From Maribacter_C sp947494565 (GTDB taxonomy: Bacteria; Bacteroidota; Bacteroidia; Flavobacteriales; Flavobacteriaceae): a DNA stretch of 64,000 bases. Location of the stretch: the NCBI RefSeq assembly GCF_047345415.1, contig NZ_JBLFEP010000006.1:310001-374000 (forward strand), given 5' to 3'. Position numbers and translations under genes: made by a program. Position 1 is the first letter of the stretch; the number at the start of each line of letters is the position of its first letter. The notes under the pieces were generated by a model. It worked only from the letters and a program-made list of their open reading frames with translations, did no database searches and had not been told where the DNA came from. This document shows positions 26,043 to 34,881 of the stretch, piece after piece.

Positions 26043-27350
26043 ATGATATTAGCTACAAGTACCGGTGGTACCATTCTAATAACGGTAATTGCGTTTCTGA
26101 TTTTGACATTACTACTGGTAGCAATTCTACTGTTTACCAAACAAAAACTCTCTCCATCTGGTCCGGTGACCTTAACGATCAACGGTGAGAAGAAAATCGA
26201 GGTGGCCTCGGGTTCGACCCTATTGTCTACTTTGGGTAATCAAAAAGTTTTTCTTCCATCTGCTTGTGGAGGCGGGGGAACTTGTATTCAATGCGAATGT
26301 CACGTGCTATCCGGTGGTGGCGAGGCGCTACCTACTGAAACACCACATTTTTCCCGTAAAGAATTGCAACATGGTGCGCGTTTGGCCTGTCAGGTCAAGG
26401 TGAAGCAAGATATGGAAATCACCATTCCTGAAGAGGTATTCGGAATTAAGAAATGGCCCGCCAAAGTAGTTCGTAATTACAATGTAGCCTCTTTCATCAA
26501 GGAGTTTGTAGTTGAGATTCCTGAGGATATGGGGTATAAGGCAGGTGGCTATATTCAAATTGAGATTCCTGAATGCGAGGTCAAGTTCTCTGAAATGGAT
26601 ATCACCGCACACCCCGAAGAACATGAGACACCGGATAAATTTCAAGCGGAATGGGACAAGTTCAATCTTTGGCCCTTGGTGATGAAAAATCCCGAGACGG
26701 TTGAAAGAGCCTACTCAATGGCTTCTTTTCCGGCTGAAGGTCGAGAGATTATGTTGAATGTGCGTATTGCAACGCCACCTTGGGATCGTTCCAAAAACGG
26801 TTGGATGGATGTCAACCCGGGTGTTGCTTCTTCGTATATTTTCAATTTAAAGCCTGGTGACGATGTTATTATTTCAGGCCCCTATGGTGAGTTCTTTATC
26901 AATGAATCGGACTCTGAAATGTTATATGTAGGCGGAGGTGCAGGAATGGCGCCCATGCGTTCACATTTGTATCATTTATTCAAAACGTTGAAAACCAACC
27001 GAAAGGTGTCTTACTGGTATGGCGGACGCTCTAAACGAGAACTCTTCTACCTAGACCACTTTTATGAGTTGGAAAAGGAGTTTCCAAATTTCAAGTTCTA
27101 CTTGGCCCTTTCCGAACCCTTGGAAGAAGATAATTGGAAGGTAAAAGAGGATATAGATGCCCCTGGAGACGGTTTCGTTGGTTTTATACACAATTGTGTT
27201 ATTGACAACTATTTAAACCACCATGAATCTCCCGAAGATATTGAGCTCTATTTTTGTGGTCCGCCATTAATGAACAAGGCGGTACAGAAGATGGGTGAAG
27301 ACTTCGGTATCCCAGATGAACATATCCGTTTTGATGATTTCGGTGGCTAA
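26043..27350 (+). CDS. nqrF: Na+-translocating NADH:quinone reductase subunit F
   Basis: A 435-residue subunit that accepts electrons from NADH. It has an N-terminal membrane helix (residues 7-27), a 2Fe-2S ferredoxin domain with cysteines in PSACGGGGTCIQCEC and LACQVKV (near 77-120), an FAD-binding domain with RAYSMASFPAE near 221, and an NADH-binding domain with YVGGGAGMAPMRSHL near 297 and the C-terminal ELYFCGPPLMNKAV. Length and domain order are normal. It ends the nqr operon, followed by a strong terminator at 27401-27427. Confidence 0.97.
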   Translation: MILATSTGGTILITVIAFLILTLLLVAILLFTKQKLSPSGPVTLTINGEKKIEVASGSTLLSTLGNQKVFLPSACGGGGTCIQCECHVLSGGGEALPTETPHFSRKELQHGARLACQVKVKQDMEITIPEEVFGIKKWPAKVVRNYNVASFIKEFVVEIPEDMGYKAGGYIQIEIPECEVKFSEMDITAHPEEHETPDKFQAEWDKFNLWPLVMKNPETVERAYSMASFPAEGREIMLNVRIATPPWDRSKNGWMDVNPGVASSYIFNLKPGDDVIISGPYGEFFINESDSEMLYVGGGAGMAPMRSHLYHLFKTLKTNRKVSYWYGGRSKRELFYLDHFYELEKEFPNFKFYLALSEPLEEDNWKVKEDIDAPGDGFVGFIHNCVIDNYLNHHESPEDIELYFCGPPLMNKAVQKMGEDFGIPDEHIRFDDFGG

Positions 27351-27400
27351 AGGCCGGTTGTGGTGAATTTAGGACCATACCTGATGCAAATAAGAATTGA

Positions 27401-27427
27401 AACCGATAGCGTGCTATCGGTTTTTTT
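27401..27427 (+). terminator. terminator of the nqr operon
   Basis: AACCGATAGC and GCTATCGGTT form a perfect 10-base stem with a two-base centre, followed by a run of seven or more T. It lies 50 bases after nqrF and separates the operon from the small gene and apbE. Confidence 0.9.
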
Positions 27428-27471
27428 ATGAATCGATGCCATATTCTAAAAGGCATTAAATTACGTATAAA

Positions 27472-27834
27472 ATGCAATCGCTAACAGAACAAGAACTACA
27501 TAACCTGGCCATGAACATTGTCGGTAAACAGTTGGAATCTGAGGGGTTTGAATTCATGGCAGTCAATAGCGAACTCAAAAAGAACCCTCAGTTTGTTTGC
27601 CTCCGGGAGAAAAAGTTGCATTTCATCGTAGTAAAAAGTATTGAATATCCTGGTGATCCTAAGGATATCGAGTTGTATCGGTCCGACTTGAACAAGATGA
27701 AAGAGCATGCCCTAAAGTTCGAAGCGGATACCTATTACGCTGGGGTCGGTTTGGTGAACGCAGCAGACTACAACCTACCTGTATACCTGAATGAGGAATA
27801 TATTGTGGATTATGATGGACTTGTTAAGATTTAG
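27472..27834 (+). CDS. Conserved small protein associated with nqr and apbE
   Basis: A 120-residue soluble protein with no signal peptide or membrane segment, mixed alpha/beta, with blocks such as NPQFVCLREKKLHFIVVKSIEYPGDP and YYAGVGLVNAADYNLPVYLNEEYIVDYDG. Homologues in other flavobacteria sit in the same place and are often labelled as an NQR F subunit, although it has none of that subunit's domains. I know no function. It lies after the nqr terminator and just before apbE, so a role linked to NQR maturation or to ApbE is plausible but only by context. Confidence 0.8.
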   Translation: MQSLTEQELHNLAMNIVGKQLESEGFEFMAVNSELKKNPQFVCLREKKLHFIVVKSIEYPGDPKDIELYRSDLNKMKEHALKFEADTYYAGVGLVNAADYNLPVYLNEEYIVDYDGLVKI

Positions 27835-27850
27835 TACGCGATTAGGGCGA

Positions 27851-28897
27851 ATGCGATTGATGCACAACAGTGAAGTCTTACGTATTTGCAACATGGCTTT
27901 AACCCTTGTGTTGGCAGTCGCTACATTCTACGCTTGTAAGGAAGATGCGCCCAAGATCATACAGAACGCCAATTCAGGAGGAGCTCTGGGGACCTCCTAT
28001 CATCTGATTTACCAATCTGAAACCCAGCTGGATTTTCAAAAGGAGATCGATTCCGTTTTTGAGGTGGTAAATCGATCCTTGTCGACCTACCTACTTGATT
28101 CGGATATATCAAAGATCAACGAAGGTGATTCAACGATTGTAGTTGACATAATGTTCAAAGAGGTTTTCGAACTTTCTAAAGAGATACATGGGAAAACTAA
28201 GGGCTTTTTCGATCCCACTGTAGGCGTTTTGGTCAATGCCTGGGGGTTTGGACCAGGGAATCGCTTACAAATGGATAGCACTGTTGTGGATAGCCTGATG
28301 CAGTATGTTGGTTTTGAGAAAGTAACACTGACTGATACCCGTACGATCCAGAAGAGCGATCCCCAACTGCGGTTTGATTTCAATGCGATCGCCAAGGGAT
28401 ATGCTATCGATAGGCTTGCCGTACTGATGGACGAAAAGGGGATAGAGAACTACCTACTGGAAGTCGGTGGGGAAGTAGTGGCCAAGGGCGAAAATAAGAT
28501 CAAGAAGAAGCCTTGGACGGCAGGAATCGAAGATCCCCAAGCAGAAGCGGGTAGGAGGTTGAAACGTGCCATTCATTTGAAAGACCGGGCCTTGGCCTCT
28601 TCAGGTAATTATCGAAAATTCAGAATAGACTCCCTAACCGGTAAAAAGTATGTACATACCATAAATCCAAAAACAGGTTTTACCCAAAACTCCAGCACTT
28701 TGGGAACGAATGTGCTCGCAAAAACATGCGCAGAGGCAGATGCCTATGCCACTGCTTTTATGGCCATGGATTTAGATGAGGTAATAGATCTGTTAGAAAC
28801 CGAAAAAGAGCTGGATGCGTATATTGTTTATTTGAACGAGGCCGGCGAATCCAAAGAATATATGACCGAAGGTTTTAGGAAGTTGATTCTGGACTAA
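27851..28897 (+). CDS. apbE: FAD:protein FMN transferase
   Basis: A 348-residue exported lipoprotein (LAVATFYACKE) of the ApbE family, which uses FAD to attach FMN to threonines in NqrB and NqrC. Family motifs are visible: GTSYHLIY near residue 42, FDFNAIAKGYAIDRL near residue 177, EVGGEVVAKG, and the Mg-binding HTINPKTGF with AEADAYATAFMAMDLDE. The frame is open to 27791, which would overlap the preceding gene; ATG codons at 27851 and 27860 fit the signal peptide better. It ends convergent with the methyltransferase, overlapping it by 23 bases. Confidence 0.93.
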   Translation: MRLMHNSEVLRICNMALTLVLAVATFYACKEDAPKIIQNANSGGALGTSYHLIYQSETQLDFQKEIDSVFEVVNRSLSTYLLDSDISKINEGDSTIVVDIMFKEVFELSKEIHGKTKGFFDPTVGVLVNAWGFGPGNRLQMDSTVVDSLMQYVGFEKVTLTDTRTIQKSDPQLRFDFNAIAKGYAIDRLAVLMDEKGIENYLLEVGGEVVAKGENKIKKKPWTAGIEDPQAEAGRRLKRAIHLKDRALASSGNYRKFRIDSLTGKKYVHTINPKTGFTQNSSTLGTNVLAKTCAEADAYATAFMAMDLDEVIDLLETEKELDAYIVYLNEAGESKEYMTEGFRKLILD

Positions 28898-29660
28898 GCT
28901 TTTTTACCAGCGGAATAATTTCACCTTTGGCCAATCGATATCGCGAAACTTCTTCCGGTGTTAGTACGGAAGTATAGTCTACTTCTTCTACCTGGAACCC
29001 GATACTTCGAAGCTTGTCAAAATAGTCCAGACCGTAAATACGCACATGGTCATACTGACCGAATATCTTGGCCCGTTCCTTTTTATCGGTAATCGAGTTG
29101 TCTTCAAAGGTGACCCTTCGATTCAAATCTTGGGGAATCTGAAAAATACCCCAACCTCCCGGTTTTAGAATACGATACAATTCTTGCATAGCCTTGGTAT
29201 GATCGGGAATATGCTCTAGTACATGGTTGCAAAAAATGACGTCATAGGAATTATCATCGAAAGGCAAATTGCAGATATCCGCCTTCACATTGGCCAATGG
29301 TGAATTCAAATCGGTTGTAGTGTAATCAAGGTTCCTTAATTTTCGGAAACGCTTGTAGAATGCTTGTTCTGGGGCAAAATGAAGGACTTTATGTCGGGCA
29401 GTAAAAAAGTCGGTTTCGTTTTTCAGGTAAATCCATAACAAGCGGTGTCGTTCCAAGGAGAGTGTGGAGGGTGATAGTACATTCGCTCTAGGATTTTCAT
29501 AACCGTAGGGAAGAAAACTTCTGAATCTTCTGCCGTCAATCGGGTCGGTATGGTTTTTTCCTCGCATGGCAAATGCGAGTATAGGCCGAATGAAATAGCT
29601 TAACCTGATCAGAAGAGGCCTAGGAAGGCTATTTAGGATGAGCTTAAAGAGTTTTTTCAT
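28875..29660 (-). CDS. Class I SAM-dependent methyltransferase
   Basis: A 261-residue protein with a methyltransferase type 11-like core at about residues 95-200: VLHFAPEQAFYKRF, the second-strand acidic ADICNLPFDDNSYDVIFCNHVLEHIPDHTKAMQEL, and GGWGIFQIPQDL. The N-terminal portion (about 85 residues) is basic and contains RGKNHTDPIDGRRFRSFLPYGYENPRANV, a conserved arrangement in flavobacteria. Motif I is atypical (HFAPEQ in place of a Gly-rich loop). Substrate is unknown. It is the last gene of a gpmI-map-methyltransferase unit. Confidence 0.85.
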   Translation of the reverse strand: MKKLFKLILNSLPRPLLIRLSYFIRPILAFAMRGKNHTDPIDGRRFRSFLPYGYENPRANVLSPSTLSLERHRLLWIYLKNETDFFTARHKVLHFAPEQAFYKRFRKLRNLDYTTTDLNSPLANVKADICNLPFDDNSYDVIFCNHVLEHIPDHTKAMQELYRILKPGGWGIFQIPQDLNRRVTFEDNSITDKKERAKIFGQYDHVRIYGLDYFDKLRSIGFQVEEVDYTSVLTPEEVSRYRLAKGEIIPLVKKLSPESTS

Positions 29661-29672
29661 CCCCTTGTGCGT

Positions 29673-30491
29673 CTATAATTGCGGGCTTTTCTGCCGAAAT
29701 TCCTCTTCTTCGTCACTTACAATGCCCAGCGCTTCATAGATATAGGCGAAAGTGGATAATAATTCGGGTTTACCATCGATTAAGGCCACATCGTGTTCAA
29801 AGTGTGCACTTGGTTTGCCATCGCCTGTCAAAATGGTCCAACCATCATTCAATTGCTTAATACGTCGGGTTCCCATATTGGTCATCGGTTCAATAGCGAC
29901 GACCATGCCCTCAACAAACTTCTTTCCTCGACCTCGTCTACCGTAATTCGGCATTTCCGGATCTTCATGCATTTTTCGACCCAAACCATGACCTACCAAC
30001 TCTCTAACTACCCCGTACCCGCGGTCCTCAGTATATTTTTGTATGGCATAGCCTACATCACCCACGCGGTTGCCTATCTTGAACTCTCGAATTCCGACAT
30101 AGAGGGATTCTTTGGTAACCTGCAGCAGTTTCTTTACTTCTGGCTGTACTTCACCGACTTCAAAGGTATACGCATGGTCACCGTAGAATTCGTTTTTTAG
30201 AACACCACAATCAATGGAGATGATATCACCCTCTTGCAACGGGGTGTCATTAGGAATACCGTGAACCACTTGGGCATTCGGACTCATGCAAAGCGAATTG
30301 GGAAAGTCATAAAGACCGAGAAAGCCCGGTACGCCGCCATGATCGCGAATAAAGGTTTCGGCAAGGGCATCCAACTGCAAGGTCGTGACTCCTGGTTTTA
30401 CCTCTTTGGCGAGCATACCTAAGGTCTTTGAGACAATCAATGCACTTTCGCGCATCAGTTCAATTTCTTCTGCTGTTTTGACGATAATCAT
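29673..30491 (-). CDS. map: Type I methionyl aminopeptidase
   Basis: A 272-residue enzyme that removes the initiator methionine from nascent proteins. The pita-bread fold's metal ligands are visible in order: DIISIDCGVLKNEFYGDHAYTF (two Asp), ELVGHGLGRKMHEDPEMPNYG (His), VVAIEPM (Glu), and HFEHDVAL (Glu). Translation most likely begins at 30491 (MIIVKTAEEIELMRES, the usual start of the family); a -7 element covers the alternative upstream start at 30500. It lies between gpmI and a methyltransferase gene on the same strand. Confidence 0.96.
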   Translation of the reverse strand: MIIVKTAEEIELMRESALIVSKTLGMLAKEVKPGVTTLQLDALAETFIRDHGGVPGFLGLYDFPNSLCMSPNAQVVHGIPNDTPLQEGDIISIDCGVLKNEFYGDHAYTFEVGEVQPEVKKLLQVTKESLYVGIREFKIGNRVGDVGYAIQKYTEDRGYGVVRELVGHGLGRKMHEDPEMPNYGRRGRGKKFVEGMVVAIEPMTNMGTRRIKQLNDGWTILTGDGKPSAHFEHDVALIDGKPELLSTFAYIYEALGIVSDEEEEFRQKSPQL

Positions 30492-30497
30492 AGCCCG

Positions 30498-30505
30498 CAA
30501 AGGTA
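30498..30505 (-). promoter_or_regulatory. -7 promoter element for map
   Basis: TACCTTTG on the minus strand matches TAnnTTTG. It would give a transcript with a very short or no leader before the ATG at 30491. Confidence 0.35.
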
Positions 30506-30524
30506 AAGATTTGAAATCAGTTAT

Positions 30525-32042
30525 CTAAATTAACGACTTGCAGCTCATTAATTCGGGCTGGTCGATTCCCATAAGTTTTAGAATGGTAGGCGCAATATCC
30601 CCTAGTACGCCGTCTTTGATTTCCTTTAATTCTTGGTCCACTAAAATTAGGGGTACCGGATTGGTGGTGTGCGCTGTATTCGGAGATCCATCAGGATTGA
30701 TCATCGTCTCACAATTACCGTGATCTGCGATTACAATAGTACTATATCCGCTTTTTAATCCGGCCGAAATGACCGATTCGGCACAGCTATCCACAGTTTC
30801 GCAGGCCTTAATCGCCGCGTTCATGTCACCGGTGTGTCCAACCATATCAGGGTTTGCAAAGTTCAAGCAGACGAAGTCGACTTCGCTTTTTTCAAGCTCG
30901 GGAATGATGGCGTCCCGAATTTCGAAAGCGCTCATTTCGGGTTTAAGATCATAGGTGGCCACCTTTGGGGAAGGGCAAAGAATACGTTCTTCCCCCTCGA
31001 AAGGTACTTCTCTTCCCCCATTGAAAAAGAAGGTTACGTGCGGGTATTTCTCAGTTTCCGCAATCCGTATCTGTTTCTTGCCATGACTTGACAGTACCTC
31101 ACCCAAGGTATCTTGAATATTATCCTTGTCATAGACCACATGTACATTTTCGAAGGAATCATCATAATTGGTCAAGGTTACATAGTGCAGGTTTAACCTA
31201 TGGGTATTTTGTTCATGAAAGTCGGCTTGACTCAGCATTTGGGTCAACTCACGACCACGGTCGGTCCTGAAATTAAAAAAGACCACAACATCATCTTCCG
31301 AGATTTTCGTTGATTCCATGTCCAAGTCATTTACCACCGAAATAGGCTTGATGAACTCATCGGTAATGCCATCATCATAGCTTTCTTGAAGGGCAGCAGA
31401 AACATCGGTGGTCTTTGTGCCAGCGCCATTGACCAATAGATCATAAGCGAGTTTCACACGTTCCCAGCGTTTATCCCGATCCATGGCATAGTACCTTCCA
31501 ATGACCGAGGCCAGGGAAGCATTCTTATCTTGGCAGAACTGTAATAGATTTTCTACATATCCCTTACCGCTTTTGGGATCCACATCCCGTCCGTCGGTAA
31601 AGGCATGAACGAACATTTTTTTAACCCCGGCTGATTCGCCGGCTTCGATTAGGCCTCTTAGGTGTGAGGTATGACTATGTACCCCACCATCACTTAGCAA
31701 ACCTAAAAAATGAATGGCCTTGTCTTCCTTTTTTGCATAGGCAAAGGCATCTTGAAGCACCGGCTCATCTCTTAAAGTATTCTCCTTTACGGCCAAATTG
31801 ATTTTGGCGAGGTCTTGATATACGATTCTACCGGCCCCTAAGTTCATATGACCCACTTCGCTATTGCCCATTTGGCCTTCCGGCAATCCTACGTTCATGC
31901 CATCGGTCAATAAATTGGCATTCGGATAGTTGCGGTAAAGGGAATCTACAAAAGGAGTATTCGCGTTTTCGATTGCAGACACTTTTGGGTCGGGAGATTT
32001 ACCCCACCCATCTAATATCATTAGGATCACTTTTTTTTTCAT
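30525..32042 (-). CDS. gpmI: 2,3-bisphosphoglycerate-independent phosphoglycerate mutase
   Basis: A 505-residue Mn-dependent glycolytic enzyme of the alkaline phosphatase superfamily. Hallmarks are the N-terminal metal site MILDGWG, the phosphoserine nucleophile in QMGNSEVGHMNLGAGR (near residue 62), VHAFTDGRDVDPKSG near 145, NFRTDRGREL near 260, and the C-terminal metal ligands VCLNFANPDMVGHTG and IADHGNCETM. Length is normal. It is the first gene of the gpmI-map-methyltransferase unit. Confidence 0.97.
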   Translation of the reverse strand: MKKKVILMILDGWGKSPDPKVSAIENANTPFVDSLYRNYPNANLLTDGMNVGLPEGQMGNSEVGHMNLGAGRIVYQDLAKINLAVKENTLRDEPVLQDAFAYAKKEDKAIHFLGLLSDGGVHSHTSHLRGLIEAGESAGVKKMFVHAFTDGRDVDPKSGKGYVENLLQFCQDKNASLASVIGRYYAMDRDKRWERVKLAYDLLVNGAGTKTTDVSAALQESYDDGITDEFIKPISVVNDLDMESTKISEDDVVVFFNFRTDRGRELTQMLSQADFHEQNTHRLNLHYVTLTNYDDSFENVHVVYDKDNIQDTLGEVLSSHGKKQIRIAETEKYPHVTFFFNGGREVPFEGEERILCPSPKVATYDLKPEMSAFEIRDAIIPELEKSEVDFVCLNFANPDMVGHTGDMNAAIKACETVDSCAESVISAGLKSGYSTIVIADHGNCETMINPDGSPNTAHTTNPVPLILVDQELKEIKDGVLGDIAPTILKLMGIDQPELMSCKSLI

Positions 32043-32357
32043 CGGCCTATTTTAAATCGTCGAAAGAGTTTCAGTTGTTTGTCTCCTTCATTTCTTAATG
32101 GTCAAAAACGAATGAGGTTGAATTTCAAAAGTAGTACGATTTGTCAAGTAACACTAGAAATAGCCAAACCTTTTTAGGTATTTCATAAAGGAGAATCAAT
32201 CTGTTAAATATTTTAAGTTAAAATCGCCCAAGTTGTTAAACTTTAGTTATTTAACTGTTAATCATGAAACAAAAAGCTATTGGGGTCGTCTATATTTATA
32301 TAGGTAAAATCTATTCATCAATCTATCTGCCATTTGGCAGATTTTAAATCACTCATC
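32043..32357. promoter_or_regulatory. divergent intergenic region gpmI / small ankyrin gene
   Basis: A 315-base AT-rich region without a gene. On the minus strand TACTTTTG (32133-32126) is a -7 match for gpmI, about 85 bases before its start. On the plus side, ATCTGCCA-TT-TGGCAGAT (32325-32342) is a perfect 8-base hairpin followed by TTT, only 15 bases before the ankyrin ATG, so it lies in that gene's leader and resembles a small terminator or attenuator. Confidence 0.45.
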
Positions 32358-32747
32358 ATGAAAAAAACTGTTCTCACCGTAGCTACAGCACTATTGCTAA
32401 TGGCTACTGCCTCTGTGGAGGCAAATCACGATCAAAGGGAAACTAACGCAGTTACGGTCACTGCGCTCGCCAAAGCCGAATTGAGTTCTTTTTGCAAAGC
32501 TATTATGAAAGGCGAGTTAGAGACCGTTAAGAAACTGATCAACCTCGGGGAAGATGTGAACAAGAAATCCTTGGGAATGACTCCCGCTATTTTTGCAGCA
32601 CGCTACAATAAGGCAGAAATCTTGGAACTTCTCATTGAAAATGGAGCGGATTTGAAAAAACGCTGCAACAAGGGCTGGAGCATTGAAAAACATGCGAAAC
32701 TATCAAATGCCCAAGATGTATTGGCAGTGCTCAATGCACAGACGTAA
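32358..32747 (+). CDS. Small exported ankyrin repeat protein
   Basis: A 129-residue protein with a cleavable signal peptide (TVLTVATALLLMATASVEAN) and about two to three ankyrin repeats (SFCKAIMKGELETVKKLINLGEDVNKKSLGM, TPAIFAARYNKAEILELLIENGADLKKRC). It is predicted to act in the periplasm as a protein-binding module. The ATG at 32358 fits the signal peptide better than 32334. It is monocistronic, with a hairpin in its leader and a strong palindromic terminator behind it. It shares its fold with the larger exported ankyrin protein at 6668-7390. Confidence 0.87.
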   Translation: MKKTVLTVATALLLMATASVEANHDQRETNAVTVTALAKAELSSFCKAIMKGELETVKKLINLGEDVNKKSLGMTPAIFAARYNKAEILELLIENGADLKKRCNKGWSIEKHAKLSNAQDVLAVLNAQT

Positions 32748-32800
32748 GTACTGACGAAGAATTCATCAATCAAGCAACCTTGTCAAAACCGACGAGAATT

Positions 32801-32836
32801 AAAAAGCCCATTCGGGAATTCCCGAATGGGCTTTTT
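32801..32836. terminator. bidirectional terminator
   Basis: A perfect 36-base palindrome (arms AAAAAGCCCATTCGGGAA and its complement) with T-run on each side in either direction. It serves the small ankyrin gene on the plus strand and the small membrane protein gene on the minus strand. Confidence 0.9.
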
Positions 32837-32893
32837 TTAAATCCATTTTTCACTTCATATAGTGTTCAGGTAAAGGAGCAAAAAAGGTATTTT

Positions 32894-33061
32894 TTAGAAA
32901 TCCCAGCCATTTAAGGCCCTATCGGATAAGGCATAAATTGCCATAAAGATCATCAACGCACAAAATACGGAATATATTTTCAATACTACTACAACTATTT
33001 CAGGCTTGCAATCTTCGAATGCCCGCGCGTAGAGGTTTTTAAAATGCAGAAGAGCTCCCAT
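32894..33061 (-). CDS. Small membrane protein, 55 residues
   Basis: A short open frame with ATG at 33061 and TAA at 32894. It translates to MGALLHFKNLYARAFEDC..., with an amphipathic N-terminus (KNLYARAFEDCKPE) followed by a single membrane helix (IVVVVLKIYSVFCALMIFM) and a C-terminal ALSDRALNGWDF tail. The pattern (FKNLY..AF, one helix, aromatic residues, R near the end, Gly, then Phe at the end) resembles a family of small flavobacterial membrane proteins annotated as DUF6747, as I recall; that assignment is tentative. It ends about 60 bases before the shared palindromic terminator at 32801-32836. Confidence 0.6.
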   Translation of the reverse strand: MGALLHFKNLYARAFEDCKPEIVVVVLKIYSVFCALMIFMAIYALSDRALNGWDF

Positions 33062-33181
33062 ATAGATTTATTTTGAATTCATATAAAGCTACAAGGGTTA
33101 AATTTGGGTCGCGATAAGTTCTTGGGATACCCTAAATTACGAAAAAATGCCTGATTTACAAGCTTTTGGAGCGAATTAACA

Positions 33182-33952
33182 TTATTGCTGACCGCGGTAT
33201 TTGGCGATGGATTCCTTTATTTTTTGAATGCGATTCTCTGGATCCGGATGCGTACTTTGAAATTCCGGCACGCGATTGGGTCCGGCGGCGGTCTTCAGAA
33301 TTTGCATTACTTTGATCATTTCATTTGGGTCATAACCCGATCGCATCATGATCAAGACCCCTAAATCATCACTTTCTAGCTCATCTCCCCTTCCATTTTT
33401 AAGTAGGGTGTTTTGACCGATTCCACCAACAACATTGCCAATATCCCCAGCACCTACGGTAGCCCCCATGGTGGCCGTTCTCCAAAATTCGCTAGAAGCG
33501 ATTCTCTCCGCGGAATGCCGACCAATTACATGACCTATTTCATGGCCCAAAACCCCGGCAAGTTGTGCCTCATTTAACTGTGAAAACAAAGCGTAGGTAA
33601 TAAAACATTGGCCACCAGGTAGGGCAAAAGCATTGATCGTACGGTCATCTGCCAACAAGTGAAAATCGTATTTATAGGGTGTCTCTCTGGCAAGACTATT
33701 CTGAACCAGTTTATTGCCTACCGCATCGACGAAGGATTGCAGACGTTCGTCCGGGTAGAGTCCTCCGTGCTGTTGCGCCATCTGCGGAGCACTTTCAAGA
33801 CCGATGGCAATCTCTTGATCAGCATTCATGGTGATATGCTGTGATCTGCCGGTATACGGGTTTTCTTCGGTATTGTTACACTTTTTGACGAAGGCGAATG
33901 CGACGATTGCCAAGCCGATAAAGATCCGGATTTTCCAGCTTCCTCTTCTCAT
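33182..33952 (-). CDS. M48 family zinc metalloprotease
   Basis: A 256-residue protein with an N-terminal hydrophobic segment (IFIGLAIVAFAFVKKC) that may be a signal anchor or lipoprotein-like signal. The protease motif HEIGH is at residues 137-141 in GVLGHEIGHVIGRHSAER, and the third zinc ligand Glu lies in ELESDDLGVLIM near 190. It belongs to the BepA/LoiP-like exported M48 group, which degrades or matures envelope proteins. The ALPGGQCFITYAL motif before HEXXH is typical. It is monocistronic by spacing, 60 bases downstream of the M15 peptidase stop. Confidence 0.92.
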   Translation of the reverse strand: MRRGSWKIRIFIGLAIVAFAFVKKCNNTEENPYTGRSQHITMNADQEIAIGLESAPQMAQQHGGLYPDERLQSFVDAVGNKLVQNSLARETPYKYDFHLLADDRTINAFALPGGQCFITYALFSQLNEAQLAGVLGHEIGHVIGRHSAERIASSEFWRTATMGATVGAGDIGNVVGGIGQNTLLKNGRGDELESDDLGVLIMMRSGYDPNEMIKVMQILKTAAGPNRVPEFQSTHPDPENRIQKIKESIAKYRGQQ

Positions 33953-34012
33953 GATGACTAGTGTTTAGTTAGTCATGGAAGATACAAAAAGACTCAGAAA
34001 TCAAAAGCGTTT

Positions 34013-34753
34013 TTAAAGAAGTTCTTTGTTGACCCCTAAAATGTTGTTCTGAATATAATTAGTGATAAACCCATTGGTAAAATGCTCACAACCGAGAAAT
34101 TCTTCTTGTTGCAATAGTTGCATGATATTTTTTCGGCGAAATTCGGTCAACATAGGTACTGATATAGGCGCAAAACTATAGTGCCAAGGTTCGTATTTGA
34201 ATCCCTTTCTCTTAGGGTCATTAGTATACACTAGATAAAAATCAAAGGTATTGGCATTCTCGTCCATCCATTTTTTAAAATCTTCATACGGTCCTCCGGA
34301 TTCGAATTTTGATGGTAGCAGAACATCTCCTTCTACTTTGCGGTAGCCGTCGACGATATCCACATCGGTTCCCCAATGGTGCCGACTGGTGCCTGGTACT
34401 GTAGAATACTCGATAATCTTATCGATTGCTTCGAGTGGTTCCATACCGTTTTCTTGCGTATATCGTTCATATTTGCGCTCCCAAATGGCCTCTTGTCTGC
34501 CAAAATTACGATAGCTAGATACAATTTTAAGGTCAATACCATCACTATAGGCGGCCTTTTTCATTTCAACAAACGCGTCATGTGCTAAGGGCCTAAGGTT
34601 GATTCCTTTACCGACCAATTCGATATCGGTTTTTCCCATTAGCTCTAGTATGGAGTACTCGAAGTCTTTGTTCGATGAAAAGGAAATGTTCGGGGCAAGG
34701 GCCAAGGTAAACCCCGATATACCCGTTTTTTTAATGAATGATCTACGTTTCAT
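34013..34753 (-). CDS. M15 family D-alanyl-D-alanine carboxypeptidase-like protein
   Basis: A 246-residue protein with an N-terminal RRSFIKKTGISGFTLALAPNISFS segment resembling a twin-arginine signal. The M15 (VanY-like) core has SSYRNFGRQEAIW near residue 78, the zinc-binding SRHHWGTDVDIVD near 121-135 and EPWHYSF near 190. The enzyme is expected to trim peptidoglycan stem peptides in the periplasm. A TatA gene is also present in the window (49445). It has a -7 element (34804-34797, minus) and appears to stand alone. Confidence 0.9.
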   Translation of the reverse strand: MKRRSFIKKTGISGFTLALAPNISFSSNKDFEYSILELMGKTDIELVGKGINLRPLAHDAFVEMKKAAYSDGIDLKIVSSYRNFGRQEAIWERKYERYTQENGMEPLEAIDKIIEYSTVPGTSRHHWGTDVDIVDGYRKVEGDVLLPSKFESGGPYEDFKKWMDENANTFDFYLVYTNDPKRKGFKYEPWHYSFAPISVPMLTEFRRKNIMQLLQQEEFLGCEHFTNGFITNYIQNNILGVNKELL

Positions 34754-34796
34754 AAATGTTAATTTCGTTCACTGGTCACCTATACAAAACGCGAGC

Positions 34797-34804
34797 AAAG
34801 GTAT
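34797..34804 (-). promoter_or_regulatory. -7 promoter element for the M15 peptidase gene
   Basis: TACCTTTG on the minus strand, 43 bases before the ATG at 34753, matches TAnnTTTG. No -33 element is obvious. Confidence 0.4.
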
Positions 34805-34881
34805 TGTATTATATGGATACCGTTTTAAAGGTAAATAAATATTACCGGAGATGGAAAAATGGGACCTCAACCGCGGTATGG

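Noticed and set aside
27791..27850. Upstream start of apbE at 27791
   Set aside because: It would overlap the preceding gene by 44 bases and place the lipoprotein signal far from the N-terminus.
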